The notes below the pieces were generated by a model. That model was not told the origin of the DNA, made no database searches, and worked only from the letters and a program-made list of their open reading frames with translations. Made by a program: the position numbers and the translations under genes. 64,000 nt of DNA from Parenemella sanctibonifatiensis (GTDB lineage Bacteria; Actinomycetota; Actinomycetes; Propionibacteriales; Propionibacteriaceae). The stretch is from contig NZ_NMVJ01000001.1 of NCBI RefSeq assembly GCF_002250565.1, forward strand, positions 186,001 to 250,000, in the 5' to 3' direction. Position 1 is the first letter of the stretch. Each line of letters starts with the position of its first letter. Below, in pieces: positions 34,221 to 43,688 of this stretch.

Positions 34221-35096
34221 ATGGCGACAACAGAGTCCCTCGACAACACCTCACCCGCCGACGACTCCACTGCTCCCGCGGCCGCCGGCGGCCCGGCAGC
34301 GGGCAGGCAGGACACCCGCACCCTGACCGTCAACGCCGTCACAGCTGCCGTGATCGGCGTCACCGCGATGGTGATGGTCCACGAACTGATCCATCTGCTG
34401 ACCGGCGCTGCGCTGGGTCATCCCTCCACGATGTACGCCTTTGGCGTCAACCATGGCGGCGACCCCAGCAACGGTCACCAAGTGCTGATGCTGCTGTCGG
34501 CGCCGGCCTTCAGCCTGGTCACCGGTCTGGCGATGACGGCATGGCAGCCGCTGCGACGCAGCGGAGGATTCTGGCATCTGGTGTGGCTGTTCTTCGCCTT
34601 CGCCTCCACCGCTGAAGGGATCATGTACCTGTGCCTGACGCCGTTCGGGGCGGGTGACACCGGGATGGCGGCCCAGCTTCTCGGCCTGCACCCGGTCGTG
34701 CAGATCGTGGCACTGGTCCTCGGACTGGCGGGCATGTTCGGCAACGCGCGACTGTTCGCACCGCATCTGGCCCGCCACGCCCGCGGGCTGGGTGAACGCA
34801 ATGCGCTGGGCCTCTTCCCCTGGTTGTTCGGATCGTTGGTGACCGTAGCGCTGAGTGCTGTCTACATGGCGATCGCGCCCGAAAGCCCCGATGCTGTCAG
34901 CCAGATCGCTGTGCTGACCGCCGGCACGGCGCTGCTGGTCTTCGCGCCGATGGGCAACATCTTCCTGGGCAGGACCCGCGACGTCGAGTACCGGCCGCTG
35001 CGGTTGCCACGGATCCCAGTGGCCGGGCTGATGGTCATCGCCGTGCTCGTCGCGATCAACCTCACCATCAGCGCCCTCGGGCTGACCTTGGGCTGA
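34221..35096 (+). CDS. Membrane protein with HExxH motif, putative metalloprotease
   Basis: A 291-residue protein with a disordered 35-residue N terminus and about seven membrane helices. HELIH at residues 54-58 lies inside the first helix (MVMVHELIHLLTGAALG), the placement seen in site-2-protease-like zinc enzymes and in DUF3267-type membrane proteins. A GVNHGGDPSNGHQVL loop follows with further His. The third zinc ligand typical of M50 (an NxxPxxxxDG-type segment) is not evident, so protease activity is not assured. TTCGAT lies 6 bases before ATG 34221, but no ribosome binding site does. Neighbours give no clue to a substrate. Confidence 0.7.
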   Translation: MATTESLDNTSPADDSTAPAAAGGPAAGRQDTRTLTVNAVTAAVIGVTAMVMVHELIHLLTGAALGHPSTMYAFGVNHGGDPSNGHQVLMLLSAPAFSLVTGLAMTAWQPLRRSGGFWHLVWLFFAFASTAEGIMYLCLTPFGAGDTGMAAQLLGLHPVVQIVALVLGLAGMFGNARLFAPHLARHARGLGERNALGLFPWLFGSLVTVALSAVYMAIAPESPDAVSQIAVLTAGTALLVFAPMGNIFLGRTRDVEYRPLRLPRIPVAGLMVIAVLVAINLTISALGLTLG

Positions 35097-35114
35097 GGCG
35101 GTTCGGCGTTGGGG

Positions 35115-35906
35115 TCAGGAGCCCTTGGGCCAGTTCTCCGGCGCCGGTGCGCCGCCGGGCACCACGGTCTCCTCGCCGGTGAAGCTGACGCTGGAGTCCT
35201 GGGGCCGATAGCCGAGCTCGACGGTGGTGTTGTCGATGCTCCAGCGCCGGTTGGGGTTGTCAGAGACGGTGTAGTAGATGCCGTAACCGATCTCGGTGGC
35301 GATCGCCAGGCGTACCGCCTGGGCACAGTCGCGGGGGCTCAGCCACATCGCGTGGAGCATTTCGGCATCCATTTCCAGCGGCGAATCGGCGAACCAGCCG
35401 ATCCGCAAGCAGATCACCGACAGGCCGAACTCGTCGTGATAGAAGCGGCCCAAGGTTTCACCGAAGACCTTGGAAACGCCGTAAAGGGAGTCCGGTCGCG
35501 GCAACGTCGTCGGCAGCACCGGCCAGTCCCCGACCCGGTCGTGACCGCCCATGGCGTGGTTGGAGGAGGCGAAGACCACCCGGCGTACGCCCGCCTGACG
35601 AGCCGCCTCGTAGACGTTGCGGACGCCGATGATGTTGGCGGGCAACACCTGCTCCCAGGTCGACTCGGGCTTGACCGCGCCGGCGAGGTGGATGACGGTG
35701 TCGACGCCCTCCATCAACGGCGTCATCTCCTCCAGCTTGGAGACGTCGCCGGGCAACAGACCAGCCTCAGGATCAGCCTTGAGGTCCTGGCGACGAACGT
35801 CGAAGTCGGCGGCGAGTTCGGCGGCAAGGAAGCTTCCCACCCGGCCGCCGGCGCCAGTGATGAGCACGCGCGGGCGTACGTCGGCCGCCTCGTTGGTCGG
35901 GGCCAT
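35115..35906 (-). CDS. NAD-dependent epimerase/dehydratase (extended SDR)
   Basis: A 263-residue extended short-chain dehydrogenase. The NAD-binding Rossmann motif is LITGAGGRVGSFL near residue 16, the catalytic YGVSK near residue 140, and FASSNHAMGG carries the active-site Ser. DTVIHLAGAV is the NAG-type motif. The short length and SSNHAMGG resemble uronate dehydrogenases, which oxidise hexuronates to lactones, but other sugar reactions are possible. A strong ribosome binding site AAGGAGGA lies 5 bases before the ATG. No sugar pathway genes adjoin. Confidence 0.87.
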   Translation of the reverse strand: MAPTNEAADVRPRVLITGAGGRVGSFLAAELAADFDVRRQDLKADPEAGLLPGDVSKLEEMTPLMEGVDTVIHLAGAVKPESTWEQVLPANIIGVRNVYEAARQAGVRRVVFASSNHAMGGHDRVGDWPVLPTTLPRPDSLYGVSKVFGETLGRFYHDEFGLSVICLRIGWFADSPLEMDAEMLHAMWLSPRDCAQAVRLAIATEIGYGIYYTVSDNPNRRWSIDNTTVELGYRPQDSSVSFTGEETVVPGGAPAPENWPKGS

Positions 35907-35960
35907 CGGATCCTCCTTGGAGCGGGGCGTGAGGGACAGTCTGCCGGATCCAGTTCTCGA

Positions 35961-36003
35961 TTGGCGCAGCCGTCCCCACCTTGCTAAAGTTGCTCCTCGG
36001 CGC
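35961..36003 (+). promoter_or_regulatory. tRNA-Lys promoter
   Basis: TTGGCG (35961-35966) and TAAAGT (35985-35990) are separated by 18 bp, with the mature tRNA starting 14 bases after the -10 box. Confidence 0.6.
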
Positions 36004-36079
<76 letters not shown>

Positions 36080-36085
36080 ATCCTT

Positions 36086-36122
36086 CGCCCTCCGGTCGAT
36101 GACCGGAGGGCGATTGCTTTTT
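36086..36122 (+). terminator. Rho-independent terminator after tRNA-Lys
   Basis: Arms CGCCCTCCGGT (36086-36096) and ACCGGAGGGCG (36102-36112) form a perfect 11-bp stem with a 5-base loop. ATTGCTTTTT follows directly. It is the only classical stem plus T-tract terminator I found here. Confidence 0.9.
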
Positions 36123-36162
36123 CCGACCAACCCGGTTCGGGCGACCGCCGAGGGCCCGGGGG

Positions 36163-36522
36163 TTAGAGGTAGAGCCCCGCTTCGCCGTCGGGGGTTTCTT
36201 CCTCCGACACTGCGTGCAGATCACGTTCGCGCAGCAAGATGTAGTCCTGACCGCGCACCTCGACCTCGAGCCGTTCGCTCGGGTCGAACAGCACCCGATC
36301 CCCCAGCTTGATCACTCTCACCGAGGACCCGGTCGCCACGACCTTGCCCCAGCCGAGCCGCTTGCTGGTCTCGACGGCCGCGGGGATGACGATCCCGCTG
36401 CCGCGGCGGCGTTCGCCGGACTCGCCGGCCGTCGACACGAGGACCCGGTCGTGGAGCATCCGGATCGGGACCCGCTCGTGGGTTGAGTCCGAGGTGGTGC
36501 GGTGAGGTTCTGCGGAGGTCAC
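36163..36522 (-). CDS. GroES-like (Cpn10 fold) protein
   Basis: A 119-residue protein with a Cpn10 domain at about residues 18-105: PIRMLHDRVLVSTAGESGER then GSGIVIPAA, GWGKVVATG, VIKLGDRVLFDP and YILLRERDLHAV. The mobile loop region is short and basic (GERRRGSG), not the hydrophobic loop that binds GroEL, so it may not be a GroEL partner. GTG 36522 overlaps the DUF3618 stop by 4 bases. True groES genes in actinobacteria sit with groEL; this is a diverged paralogue of unknown role. Confidence 0.83.
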   Translation of the reverse strand: MTSAEPHRTTSDSTHERVPIRMLHDRVLVSTAGESGERRRGSGIVIPAAVETSKRLGWGKVVATGSSVRVIKLGDRVLFDPSERLEVEVRGQDYILLRERDLHAVSEEETPDGEAGLYL

Positions 36523-36839
36523 GCGGCCTTCGACTTCTGCGCGCGCGACACGATCGCCCGCAGCGCCAGCACGAAGGTCACCACGCCGACCACAGCGCCA
36601 CCGATCATGCCGATCCGATCCCAGCGCAGGCCGTCCTCGTCCTTGAACTGCGCCTTGGCATTCTCGAACTCGGCCTGGGCCAGCCCCTTCGCCTCATCCA
36701 CCGAGTTGCGGACGATCGCCTTGGGGTGGACGTTCTCGACCAGGGATTCGACGTTGGCCGCCAGCCGGGCACGCGCCGCGGCGATGTCTGCCTCGATCTG
36801 TTCCCGGCTGCGCGCCGGCTTGGTCGACTTTTTTGCCAT
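36519..36839 (-). CDS. DUF3618 membrane protein
   Basis: A 106-residue protein of the actinobacterial DUF3618 family. The N-terminal helix motif REQIEADIAAARARLAANVE is diagnostic; a long helix continues to an apparent membrane segment at about 80-97 (IGMIGGAVVGVVTFVLALRA) and a basic tail. It is thought to sit at the membrane with its helix in the cytosol. ATG 36839 has GAGAGG 6 bases upstream; an in-frame ATG at 36866 is less likely because TACCCT upstream would start transcription near it. Translationally coupled to the GroES-like gene. Confidence 0.85.
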   Translation of the reverse strand: MAKKSTKPARSREQIEADIAAARARLAANVESLVENVHPKAIVRNSVDEAKGLAQAEFENAKAQFKDEDGLRWDRIGMIGGAVVGVVTFVLALRAIVSRAQKSKAA

Positions 36840-36938
36840 GACCAGCCTCTCGTAGGGTTCGCTCATGTCAGGGTATTGCAGATCTCGAAGCCACCGCCAG
36901 CCACCCCTGATCCACCCCGACACTCTAGGCTGGCCGGC

Positions 36939-37412
36939 ATGAGCGTACGCCTTGAGCCCGGAGCCATTGCCCCCGACTTCACCCTGCCCGCCGCCGGTGG
37001 TGACCAGGTGGCACTCTCCCAGCAGCAGGGGCGGGTGATCGTCTACTTCTACCCCGCCGCGATGACCCCCGGCTGCACCGTGCAGGCCGTCGACTTCACC
37101 GGCGCCATCAAGGACCTCGCCGCCGCCGGCTTCTCGGTGCTGGGCATCTCGCCTGACCCGGTCGCCAAGCTGGAGAAGTTCCAGGCGGCCGAGGACATCA
37201 CCTTCCCGTTGCTGTCCGACACCGAGCGCACCGTGCTGCAGGCGTGGGGCGCGTACGGGGAGAAGAAGCTCTACGGCAAGGTCGTCGAGGGTGTCATTCG
37301 GTCCACCTTCGTGGTGAACGTCACCGACGGCGTCGCCACGGTGGAGTTGGCGCAGTACAACGTGCGAGCCAAGGGCCACGTCGACAAGCTTCGCCGCGAC
37401 CTGGGCATTTGA
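36939..37412 (+). CDS. bcp: Peroxiredoxin, Bcp/PrxQ type, single cysteine
   Basis: A 157-residue AhpC/TSA-fold thiol peroxidase of the Bcp class. The peroxidatic Cys46 is in YFYPAAMTPGCTVQAVDF. The position five residues later, where many Bcp enzymes have a resolving Cys, is Ala, and I see no other Cys in the protein. It must therefore be reduced by an external thiol such as mycothiol or a redoxin. TAGGCT (36926-36931) lies 7 bases before ATG 36939, a leaderless start. It diverges from the DUF3618/GroES-like pair. Confidence 0.92.
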   Translation: MSVRLEPGAIAPDFTLPAAGGDQVALSQQQGRVIVYFYPAAMTPGCTVQAVDFTGAIKDLAAAGFSVLGISPDPVAKLEKFQAAEDITFPLLSDTERTVLQAWGAYGEKKLYGKVVEGVIRSTFVVNVTDGVATVELAQYNVRAKGHVDKLRRDLGI

Positions 37413-37446
37413 GACCCAACGGGATCTGCCCTGAAGAAACGACCTG

Positions 37447-37528
37447 TGCCGGAGAAGGGACTCGAACCCTCACGCGCGTACGCACAGGAACCTAAATCCT
37501 GCGTGTCTACCAATTCCACCACTCCGGC
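37447..37528 (-). tRNA. tRNA-Leu (TAG)
   Basis: An 82-base class II tRNA with a long variable arm. Acceptor GCCGGAG pairs with CTCCGGC, the anticodon loop TTTAGGT gives TAG, and the T loop is TTCGAGT. CCA is not encoded. TAGACT at 37543-37538 is a likely -10 box, 9 bases upstream. Confidence 0.94.
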
Positions 37529-37607
37529 GCCGGGTCGAGTCTAGGACAGAAACCGCTAGCCTGACGCCCGTGGCGGCCCCCGCCCGACAACCTCGACGGA
37601 GAGCGCG

Positions 37608-38720
37608 ATGTCCTACCTGTGGTATTGGCCCGACAACAACCCCGACAGCTGGCACTTCGAGCGCTGGCGGCAGGCCCAGACTTGGCAGCCGGTCCGCAGC
37701 GAGCAGTCCGGACAGGCCGACCCGTTGCCACTGTTGCCCGAGGACGGCACCCTCGAGCAGTGGCGCACCGAACTGGCACCCCACTGGCGAGCCATCAGCG
37801 AGGAGGTGCTGGGCCGCCTCGCTGACGTCCCGCCGAGCTCGGCCTCCGGCCCGACGGGTGATCTCGCCATGGGTCCGGAGTTGCGCACCGACGCGTACAC
37901 GATGCAGCGGTATCGCTATCCACTCACCGACGACGAGGCGGGATACGGCTGGCTACTGACCCCTCACCAGCCGGCCACCGATGCCGCAGTCATCGCCCTG
38001 CACCCCACCACCCCGGTCGGCAAGGACCAGAGCGTCGGCCTCGATGAGACCGACGTCCCCACCACCGGCGGTTCGTACGCCCGGGAGCTGGCCGAGCGTG
38101 GCTATCCCGTCTTCGCTCCCGACGCGATTGCCTTCGGGGAACGGCAAGCGGCCTCCAAGAAGGCCAAGTATCCCCATGCCACAGCGTTCTTCGGCGCCCA
38201 GCCGGAGGCGTCGGTGATGGGCAAGATGGCCTTCGACACCACCCGCGCCGGTGACTTCCTGGCCCGCCGCGGCCACCCGCGCTTGGCGATGATCGGCCAC
38301 AGCCACGGTGCTTACGGGGCGCTGTTCGGGATGCTGGCCGATGAGCGGGTGCTGACCGCTGCGATGAGTTGCGGCTTCAACCTGCTGCGCGACGACCCCA
38401 GGCCGCAGCGGTGGTGGGAGCAGACCGCGATGATGCCACGGCTGGGCCTCTACGCCAGCATCGCCGACACTCCGATCGACTACCACCACTGGCTGGCGCT
38501 GGCGGCGCCCCGCCCGATCCTGGTCACGTTCGGCAGCCAGGATCACATCTATCCCGAAGGCGACCGGTTGGCGCCACGGCTGGAGGAGGTACGCCGGGTG
38601 TACGCCGCCCACGGCGTTCCCGATGACCTCATCGTCGCCGGCCACGACGGCGGCCACCGTTTCACACCCGAGATCCGCGAGGCCAGCTACTCGATGTTCG
38701 ACCGGGTGTTCGGGGTCTGA
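37608..38720 (+). CDS. Alpha/beta hydrolase
   Basis: A 370-residue hydrolase. The nucleophile elbow is GHSHGAYG near residue 228, the acid is Asp in [14 protein letters not shown], and the base is His in GHDGGHRF near the C terminus. The first 90 residues ([17 protein letters not shown], then [12 protein letters not shown]) are an extra N-terminal region as in dienelactone-hydrolase-like or acetyl-xylan-esterase-like families. No signal peptide. Transcription probably starts near 37570 after TAGCCT (37557-37562), leaving a 38-base leader with GGAGAG before ATG 37608. Its end overlaps dinB on the opposite strand by 34 bases. Confidence 0.86.
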   Translation: MSYLWYWPDNNPDSWHFERWRQAQTWQPVRSEQSGQADPLPLLPEDGTLEQWRTELAPHWRAISEEVLGRLADVPPSSASGPTGDLAMGPELRTDAYTMQRYRYPLTDDEAGYGWLLTPHQPATDAAVIALHPTTPVGKDQSVGLDETDVPTTGGSYARELAERGYPVFAPDAIAFGERQAASKKAKYPHATAFFGAQPEASVMGKMAFDTTRAGDFLARRGHPRLAMIGHSHGAYGALFGMLADERVLTAAMSCGFNLLRDDPRPQRWWEQTAMMPRLGLYASIADTPIDYHHWLALAAPRPILVTFGSQDHIYPEGDRLAPRLEEVRRVYAAHGVPDDLIVAGHDGGHRFTPEIREASYSMFDRVFGV

Positions 38721-40057
38721 CGCCCCGGGTGCAAGGCCGGATCGTCCATCCCGAACGTTCGCACCGGCCCGGGACCGCTCTCGGCCGTCTCGAACCGCAC
38801 GGTGACCCGCCCGAGTCCGGATCCCCACACCCAGCCCGGGCCATGCTCGTCGTGCCAGACGTCGGCACCGGGACGCCACGGGTCCTCCCGACGTCGGGCC
38901 CAGGCCGGGCCGCTGGCCTCGAGCTCATCTGGCCCTGGCTCGGCCACCGGAGCCACGGCTGGCGGCGACTCCACCGCCAACTCGCCCAGACCGAACAGCT
39001 CCTCCTGTGCGGCGGCGGCGAACCCGCTCACACCGACACCGAGCAGCCGCAGGCCCTCTCGCCACGGCACTGACTCCAACAGCCCACGCGCCAGTTCGGC
39101 GATCACCTCGGGTCGATCGGTGGCGCCCTCGAGGGTGCGCGAACGGGTGTAGGTGGTGAAGTCACCTGCGCGGGCCTTCAGCGTCACCGTCTTGGCGAAC
39201 TGGCCCGACTTGGTCAGCCGTTGCGCCACCAGTGCCGCGTCCCGCTCGATCACCCGGTGCAACTCGGCCCGGTCGTTGACGTCGACGGCGAAGGTGTCCT
39301 CCACCGAGATCGACTTGGCCTCCCGCACCGCTTGCACCGGCCGGTCGTCGCGGGCGTACGCCAGCTGCCACAGCCACTCGCCGGAGGCTCGGCCCAGTTC
39401 GCGTACCAGTTCCTTCTCGCTCGAGGCCTGCACGTCGGCGATGGTGTCCAGCCCGATCCGTTGCAGCCGTTGACCGCTCACCGGTCCGATGCCGGGGATC
39501 GCGCGGACCGACAGCGGTGCGATGGTCTCGACCTCGGTGCCGGGCACCACCAGCCGTAGGCCGTCGGGTTTGGCGAGTTCGGAGGCGAGCTTGGCGATGA
39601 ACTTCGAGCTGCCGATCCCCACCGAAGCGGTCAGGCCGCCGGTGGCCTCGGTGACCTTGGCGCGCAGCTCGGCGCCGAGTGCGGCAACGGCGTCATCGGA
39701 CAGGTCCCGATCCGGGTCGCCGGCCAGATCGACGAAGGCTTCGTCGACGCTCAGCGGCTCGACCAATGGCGACAACTCTCGCAGCAGCCCCATCACGATC
39801 TGGCTCGCCTCGCGATAGACGTCATAGCGGCCCGACAGGAAGGCCGCGTGCGGCGCCAATCGCCGCGCCTCACCACCCGGCATCGCCGAATGCACTCCGA
39901 AGACCCGGGCTTCATAGGACGCGGTCGAGACCACACCGCGCGGGCCCGTGCCACCCACCACCACGGGTTTGCCTCGCAGCGAGGGTTTGTCGCGTTGCTC
40001 GACCGAGGCGAAGAAGGCGTCCAGGTCGAGGTGGAGGATCGCGGCTCGGCTGCGCAT
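38687..40057 (-). CDS. dinB: DNA polymerase IV (Y family)
   Basis: Translesion polymerase of 456 residues. Catalytic carboxylates lie in [17 protein letters not shown] and [13 protein letters not shown]; the steric-gate region and little-finger domain follow. The C terminus carries an actinobacterial extension of about 80 residues with [20 protein letters not shown] then [11 protein letters not shown], a small beta domain of unknown role, ending in GMDDPAL. No clear beta-clamp motif is evident at the very end. ATG 40057 overlaps the folA stop by one base (TGATG), so it is the last gene of the run from clpS. Confidence 0.94.
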   Translation of the reverse strand: MRSRAAILHLDLDAFFASVEQRDKPSLRGKPVVVGGTGPRGVVSTASYEARVFGVHSAMPGGEARRLAPHAAFLSGRYDVYREASQIVMGLLRELSPLVEPLSVDEAFVDLAGDPDRDLSDDAVAALGAELRAKVTEATGGLTASVGIGSSKFIAKLASELAKPDGLRLVVPGTEVETIAPLSVRAIPGIGPVSGQRLQRIGLDTIADVQASSEKELVRELGRASGEWLWQLAYARDDRPVQAVREAKSISVEDTFAVDVNDRAELHRVIERDAALVAQRLTKSGQFAKTVTLKARAGDFTTYTRSRTLEGATDRPEVIAELARGLLESVPWREGLRLLGVGVSGFAAAAQEELFGLGELAVESPPAVAPVAEPGPDELEASGPAWARRREDPWRPGADVWHDEHGPGWVWGSGLGRVTVRFETAESGPGPVRTFGMDDPALHPGRQTPNTRSNIE

Positions 40058-40563
40058 CAGCGTCGCCGACGGAGCACCCAGTCGAAGCCCTCGCGCGGTT
40101 CGCGCGCCACCTCTGCCCACTCCTGCGGATCGATCGCCGGGAAGTACGTGTCACCCTCGGGTGACTGGTGCACCTCGGTGAGGTCCAGGTCGGTGAGATG
40201 TGGCCAGGCCTGTCGATAGATCTCACCGCCACCGGACACGAAGACCTCACGACCAGTGGCACGCGCCTTGGCGAGGGCATCGGTCAGGTCGTACGCCACC
40301 TGCACCCGGTCGGCGTCCGCCTCGGCGGGTCGCCAACTCCGATCCCTGGTCAACACCACGAACCAGCGTCCGTCCAGTGCCCCATGGCCCTCGTAGGTGG
40401 TGCGACCCAGCACCAGCACACCACCCATGGTGACCTTCCGGAAGCGTTTGAAGTCCTCCGAGATCCGCCACGGCATGCCCCGGTCGGTGCCGATCACGCC
40501 GTTGTCGGCGACGGCAGCGATCGCGGTCACGCGCTGCCCGGTCTGGTCAGAGTGCTGCGTCAT
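40057..40563 (-). CDS. folA: Dihydrofolate reductase
   Basis: A 168-residue DHFR that regenerates tetrahydrofolate used by thymidylate synthase. The substrate acid is in [16 protein letters not shown], and the NADPH segment [10 protein letters not shown] and [11 protein letters not shown] follow. One base separates the thyA stop from this ATG (TGAGATG). Its stop overlaps the dinB start. The N-terminal ten residues ([10 protein letters not shown]) are extra compared with E. coli. Confidence 0.95.
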   Translation of the reverse strand: MTQHSDQTGQRVTAIAAVADNGVIGTDRGMPWRISEDFKRFRKVTMGGVLVLGRTTYEGHGALDGRWFVVLTRDRSWRPAEADADRVQVAYDLTDALAKARATGREVFVSGGGEIYRQAWPHLTDLDLTEVHQSPEGDTYFPAIDPQEWAEVAREPREGFDWVLRRRR

Positions 40564-40564
40564 C

Positions 40565-41374
40565 TCACACTGCGATGGGGGCCTGGATCGACGGGTGCGC
40601 CTCGTAGCCGTCGAAGCGGATGTCGTCCATCCCGAATGCGTCGATGTCGGTGATCTCGGGATTCAGCCACAGCGTCGGCAGCGGCAGCGGCTCGCGCGTG
40701 AGCTGTTCGCGGGCCTGGTCGAGGTGGTTGAGGTAGAGGTGCGCATCACCCAGCGACAGCACGAACTCCCCCACCTCCATGCCGACCACCTGGGCAATCA
40801 TGTGGGTGAGCAGCGAATAGGAGGCGATGTTGAAGGGCACGCCCAGGAAGATGTCGGCCGAACGCTGATAGAGCTGGCAGGACAACCGGTCCGGGCCATC
40901 CTCGCGCGGCTCCACCCAGAACTGGAACAGCGCGTGGCAGGGCTGCAGCGCCATCTCGTCGAGCTGGCCGACGTTCCAGGCCGACACCAAATGCCGACGT
41001 GAGTAGGGATTGCTCTTCAGACCCTCGATCAGGCCGGCAATCTGGTCGATGGTTCCGCCGTCGCGGTCGGGCCAAGCCCGCCACTGGTGGCCGTAGACCG
41101 GGCCCAACTCGCCGTCCTCGTCTGCCCATTCGTCCCAGATCGAGATGCTGCGCTGGTGCAGCCACTCGACGTTGGTGTCCCCACGCAGAAACCACAGCAG
41201 CTCGCCCTTGATCGCTCGCCGATACAGCTTCTTGGTGGTCAGCAGCGGAAAACCGGCACGCAGGTCGAAGCGCATCTGGTGTCCGAACCGACTCAACGTG
41301 CCGGTCCCGGTCCGGTCCTCCTTGCGTACGCCCTGGTCCAGGACCAGCTGCATCAGTTCCAGATATTGCTTCAT
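40565..41374 (-). CDS. thyA: Thymidylate synthase
   Basis: Makes dTMP from dUMP with methylene-tetrahydrofolate. The 269-residue protein has the catalytic Cys in [12 protein letters not shown], the folate/dUMP residues RRHLVSAWN, and the C-terminal APIAV. The segment [12 protein letters not shown] is family standard. Its ATG overlaps the rdgB stop by 4 bases (ATGA), and folA follows by one base, so synthesis of thymidylate and recycling of its cofactor are coupled. Confidence 0.97.
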   Translation of the reverse strand: MKQYLELMQLVLDQGVRKEDRTGTGTLSRFGHQMRFDLRAGFPLLTTKKLYRRAIKGELLWFLRGDTNVEWLHQRSISIWDEWADEDGELGPVYGHQWRAWPDRDGGTIDQIAGLIEGLKSNPYSRRHLVSAWNVGQLDEMALQPCHALFQFWVEPREDGPDRLSCQLYQRSADIFLGVPFNIASYSLLTHMIAQVVGMEVGEFVLSLGDAHLYLNHLDQAREQLTREPLPLPTLWLNPEITDIDAFGMDDIRFDGYEAHPSIQAPIAV

Positions 41375-42030
41375 GCTTCCTTCTCTCTGGCTTCCGGATC
41401 CGGCGCTTGCGCACCGTTCAGCATCTCGACCAGCCGCGCCACGATCGCGCGGACGGCCTTGCCCCGGTGGGAGATGGCATCCTTCTCCGCCGGGCTCAGT
41501 TCCGCGGCCGTGCGCTGCTGACCGTCGGGCACGAAGAGCGGGTCGTAACCAAAACCGTTCTCGCCGCGCTCCTCACCCAGCAGCCGGCCCGGCATCTCCC
41601 CGCGGACGGTCCACTCGCCCTGGTCGGTCACCAGCGCCATCGCACAGACGAACTGGGCGGTACGCCGCTGCGGCGGCAGGTCGAACAACTGTCGCAGCAA
41701 CAGTTCGTTGTTGCTGGCGTCGGTGGCCTGTTCGCCGGACCAGCGCGCCGAGCGTACGCCCGGCATCCCCGCCATCGCATCGACCGCCAGCCCCGAATCA
41801 TCGGCGAGCGCAATCAGTCCGGTCGCCTGGTGGGCGGCACGGGCCTTGATCAGCGCATTGCCCTCGAAGGTGTCGGCAGTCTCGGCCGGTTCGGGATAGT
41901 CGGCTACCTCGGACAGGCCCACCACCTCGAACGCCTGACCGGCAGCCTCGGCCGTCACCCGCCGCAACTCGGCCAATTTCTTGGCGTTGTTGCTGGCCAG
42001 CACCACCCGCACCGGCGTCGTTGCGGTCAT
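41371..42030 (-). CDS. rdgB: Non-canonical purine NTP pyrophosphatase (HAM1)
   Basis: A 219-residue ITPase/XTPase that removes deaminated purine nucleotides from the pool. [12 protein letters not shown] at the N terminus binds the triphosphate, with [25 protein letters not shown] (catalytic Asp) and [13 protein letters not shown] 42030 overlaps the rph stop by 4 bases. rph-rdgB adjacency is conserved in many bacteria. Confidence 0.96.
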   Translation of the reverse strand: MTATTPVRVVLASNNAKKLAELRRVTAEAAGQAFEVVGLSEVADYPEPAETADTFEGNALIKARAAHQATGLIALADDSGLAVDAMAGMPGVRSARWSGEQATDASNNELLLRQLFDLPPQRRTAQFVCAMALVTDQGEWTVRGEMPGRLLGEERGENGFGYDPLFVPDGQQRTAAELSPAEKDAISHRGKAVRAIVARLVEMLNGAQAPDPEAREKEA

Positions 42031-42806
42031 GACCGCTCCCGCGGCTGCGCCTCGAGCGCCTGCCGCTGCAATTGGGTCAGCTCCGCACAACCGGCGATGC
42101 CCAGGTCGAGCAGATCGTTGAGGGTGTCCCGCCCGAACGGCGCCGCCTCGGCAGTGCCCTGGATCTCGACGAACTCGCCACTGCCGGTCATGACGATGTT
42201 CATGTCGGTGTCGGCAGTGGAGTCCTCGGTGTAGGCCAGATCGAGCATCGGCTGGCCGCCGACCACACCGACCGACACCGCCGCGATCGAATCGGACAGC
42301 GGCTCCCCCTTGAGGAGCTTCTGCTCCCGCAGGTGGCTGACGGCGTCCGACAGCGCCACCCAGGCACCGGTGATCGCAGCCGTACGCGTGCCGCCGTCCG
42401 CCTGCAGCACATCACAGTCGAGCACGATGGTGTTCTCGCCGAGCGCGGCATAGTCGATGACCGCGCGCAGGCTGCGGCCGATCAGCCGGCTGATCTCATG
42501 GGTACGTCCACCGATCCGCCCCTTCACCGACTCGCGATCGCTGCGGTCGTGGGTGGCGCGCGGCAACATGGCGTACTCGGCGGTCACCCAGCCCAACCCG
42601 GATCCCTTGCGCCAGCGCGGCACCCCTTCAGTGACGCTGGCCGCGACCAACACCCGGGTCCGGCCGAACTCCACCAGCACCGATCCCTCGGCGTGGTCCA
42701 GCCAGTTGCGAGTGATGGTGACCGGGCGCAGATCGGCGGCACCACGGCCGTCCTCACGAACCGGCGCAGCCGTCTGGGCGGAGTTCTGGCGGGATGCATC
42801 AGTCAT
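42027..42806 (-). CDS. rph: Ribonuclease PH
   Basis: Phosphorolytic 3' exoribonuclease that matures tRNA 3' ends; forms hexameric rings. The 259-residue protein has the RNase PH fold motifs [52 protein letters not shown] and [18 protein letters not shown] at 42819-42814 lies 7 bases before ATG 42806, so rph has its own leaderless promoter within the longer murI-dinB run. Confidence 0.96.
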   Translation of the reverse strand: MTDASRQNSAQTAAPVREDGRGAADLRPVTITRNWLDHAEGSVLVEFGRTRVLVAASVTEGVPRWRKGSGLGWVTAEYAMLPRATHDRSDRESVKGRIGGRTHEISRLIGRSLRAVIDYAALGENTIVLDCDVLQADGGTRTAAITGAWVALSDAVSHLREQKLLKGEPLSDSIAAVSVGVVGGQPMLDLAYTEDSTADTDMNIVMTGSGEFVEIQGTAEAAPFGRDTLNDLLDLGIAGCAELTQLQRQALEAQPRERS

Positions 42807-42854
42807 GGTGTTGACCCTACTTCACCGCACCGACAGAAAACCCGGTCGACCGGC

Positions 42855-43688
42855 TCACTCGAGCGGGGCCGCGTCCCCGCGGGCCGGCGTTGCGAACGGC
42901 GATCCGACGTCGGAGACGAAACCGCCCAACAGCTGCCGTCCCAGCGTCTCGAACTGCTCCACATTGCCGGTGGTGAGGAAGCGGTGAGTCGGCTCCCCGG
43001 GCGCGGTCCGGGTCAGGCCCCGGCGCACCAACAACCGATAGGTCTCCTGGGCGCATTCCTCCGCACTGGAGACCAGCTGGACGCCCCCACCGAGCACATA
43101 GGACAGCGCACCGCGCAGCAACGGATAGTGGGTGCAGCCCAGGATCAGGGTGTCGATCTGCTGCGCCTGCAGCGGCGCCAGATAGTCCCGGGCCGCAGCC
43201 AACACCTCATCACCGGTGGTGATGCCCGCCTCCACGAAGTCGACGAACCGGGGTGCCGCCTGGGTGGTCAATTCGATGTGCGGTGCCGCGGCCAGCGCAT
43301 CGTCATAGGAACGTGACGTGGCGGTCGCCTGGGTGCAAATGACGCCCACGCGGCCGGTGTGGGTCGCGGCGACCGCCCGGCGTACGGCTGGGGCAATGAC
43401 CTCCACCACCGGCACCGGATAGCGTTCCCGGGCGTCGTGCAACACCGCCGCCGAGGCCGAGTTGCACGCGATCACCAGCACCTTGACGCCGTAGTCGACG
43501 AGTCGGTCCAGACACTCCAACGCGTACGCCCGCACTTGCGCGATCGGCCGGGGGCCGTAGGGCGCCCGGGCGGTGTCGGCCAGATAGATCAACTGCTCCT
43601 CGGGCAGCAGCTCAGCGATCGCGCGAGCCACCGTGAGACCGCCGAATCCCGAATCGAAGATCCCGATCGGAGCGTCACGCTCGCTCAC
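42855..43688 (-). CDS. murI: Glutamate racemase
   Basis: Cofactor-independent racemase supplying D-glutamate for peptidoglycan. The 277-residue protein has FDSGFGGLTVARAI at the N terminus; the two catalytic cysteines are in IACNSASAAVL and LGCTHYPLLRG. ATG 43688 overlaps the DUF2017 stop by 4 bases. The order clpS, DUF2017, murI, rph, rdgB is shared with mycobacteria, where extra genes lie between them. Confidence 0.96.
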   Translation of the reverse strand: MSERDAPIGIFDSGFGGLTVARAIAELLPEEQLIYLADTARAPYGPRPIAQVRAYALECLDRLVDYGVKVLVIACNSASAAVLHDARERYPVPVVEVIAPAVRRAVAATHTGRVGVICTQATATSRSYDDALAAAPHIELTTQAAPRFVDFVEAGITTGDEVLAAARDYLAPLQAQQIDTLILGCTHYPLLRGALSYVLGGGVQLVSSAEECAQETYRLLVRRGLTRTAPGEPTHRFLTTGNVEQFETLGRQLLGGFVSDVGSPFATPARGDAAPLE

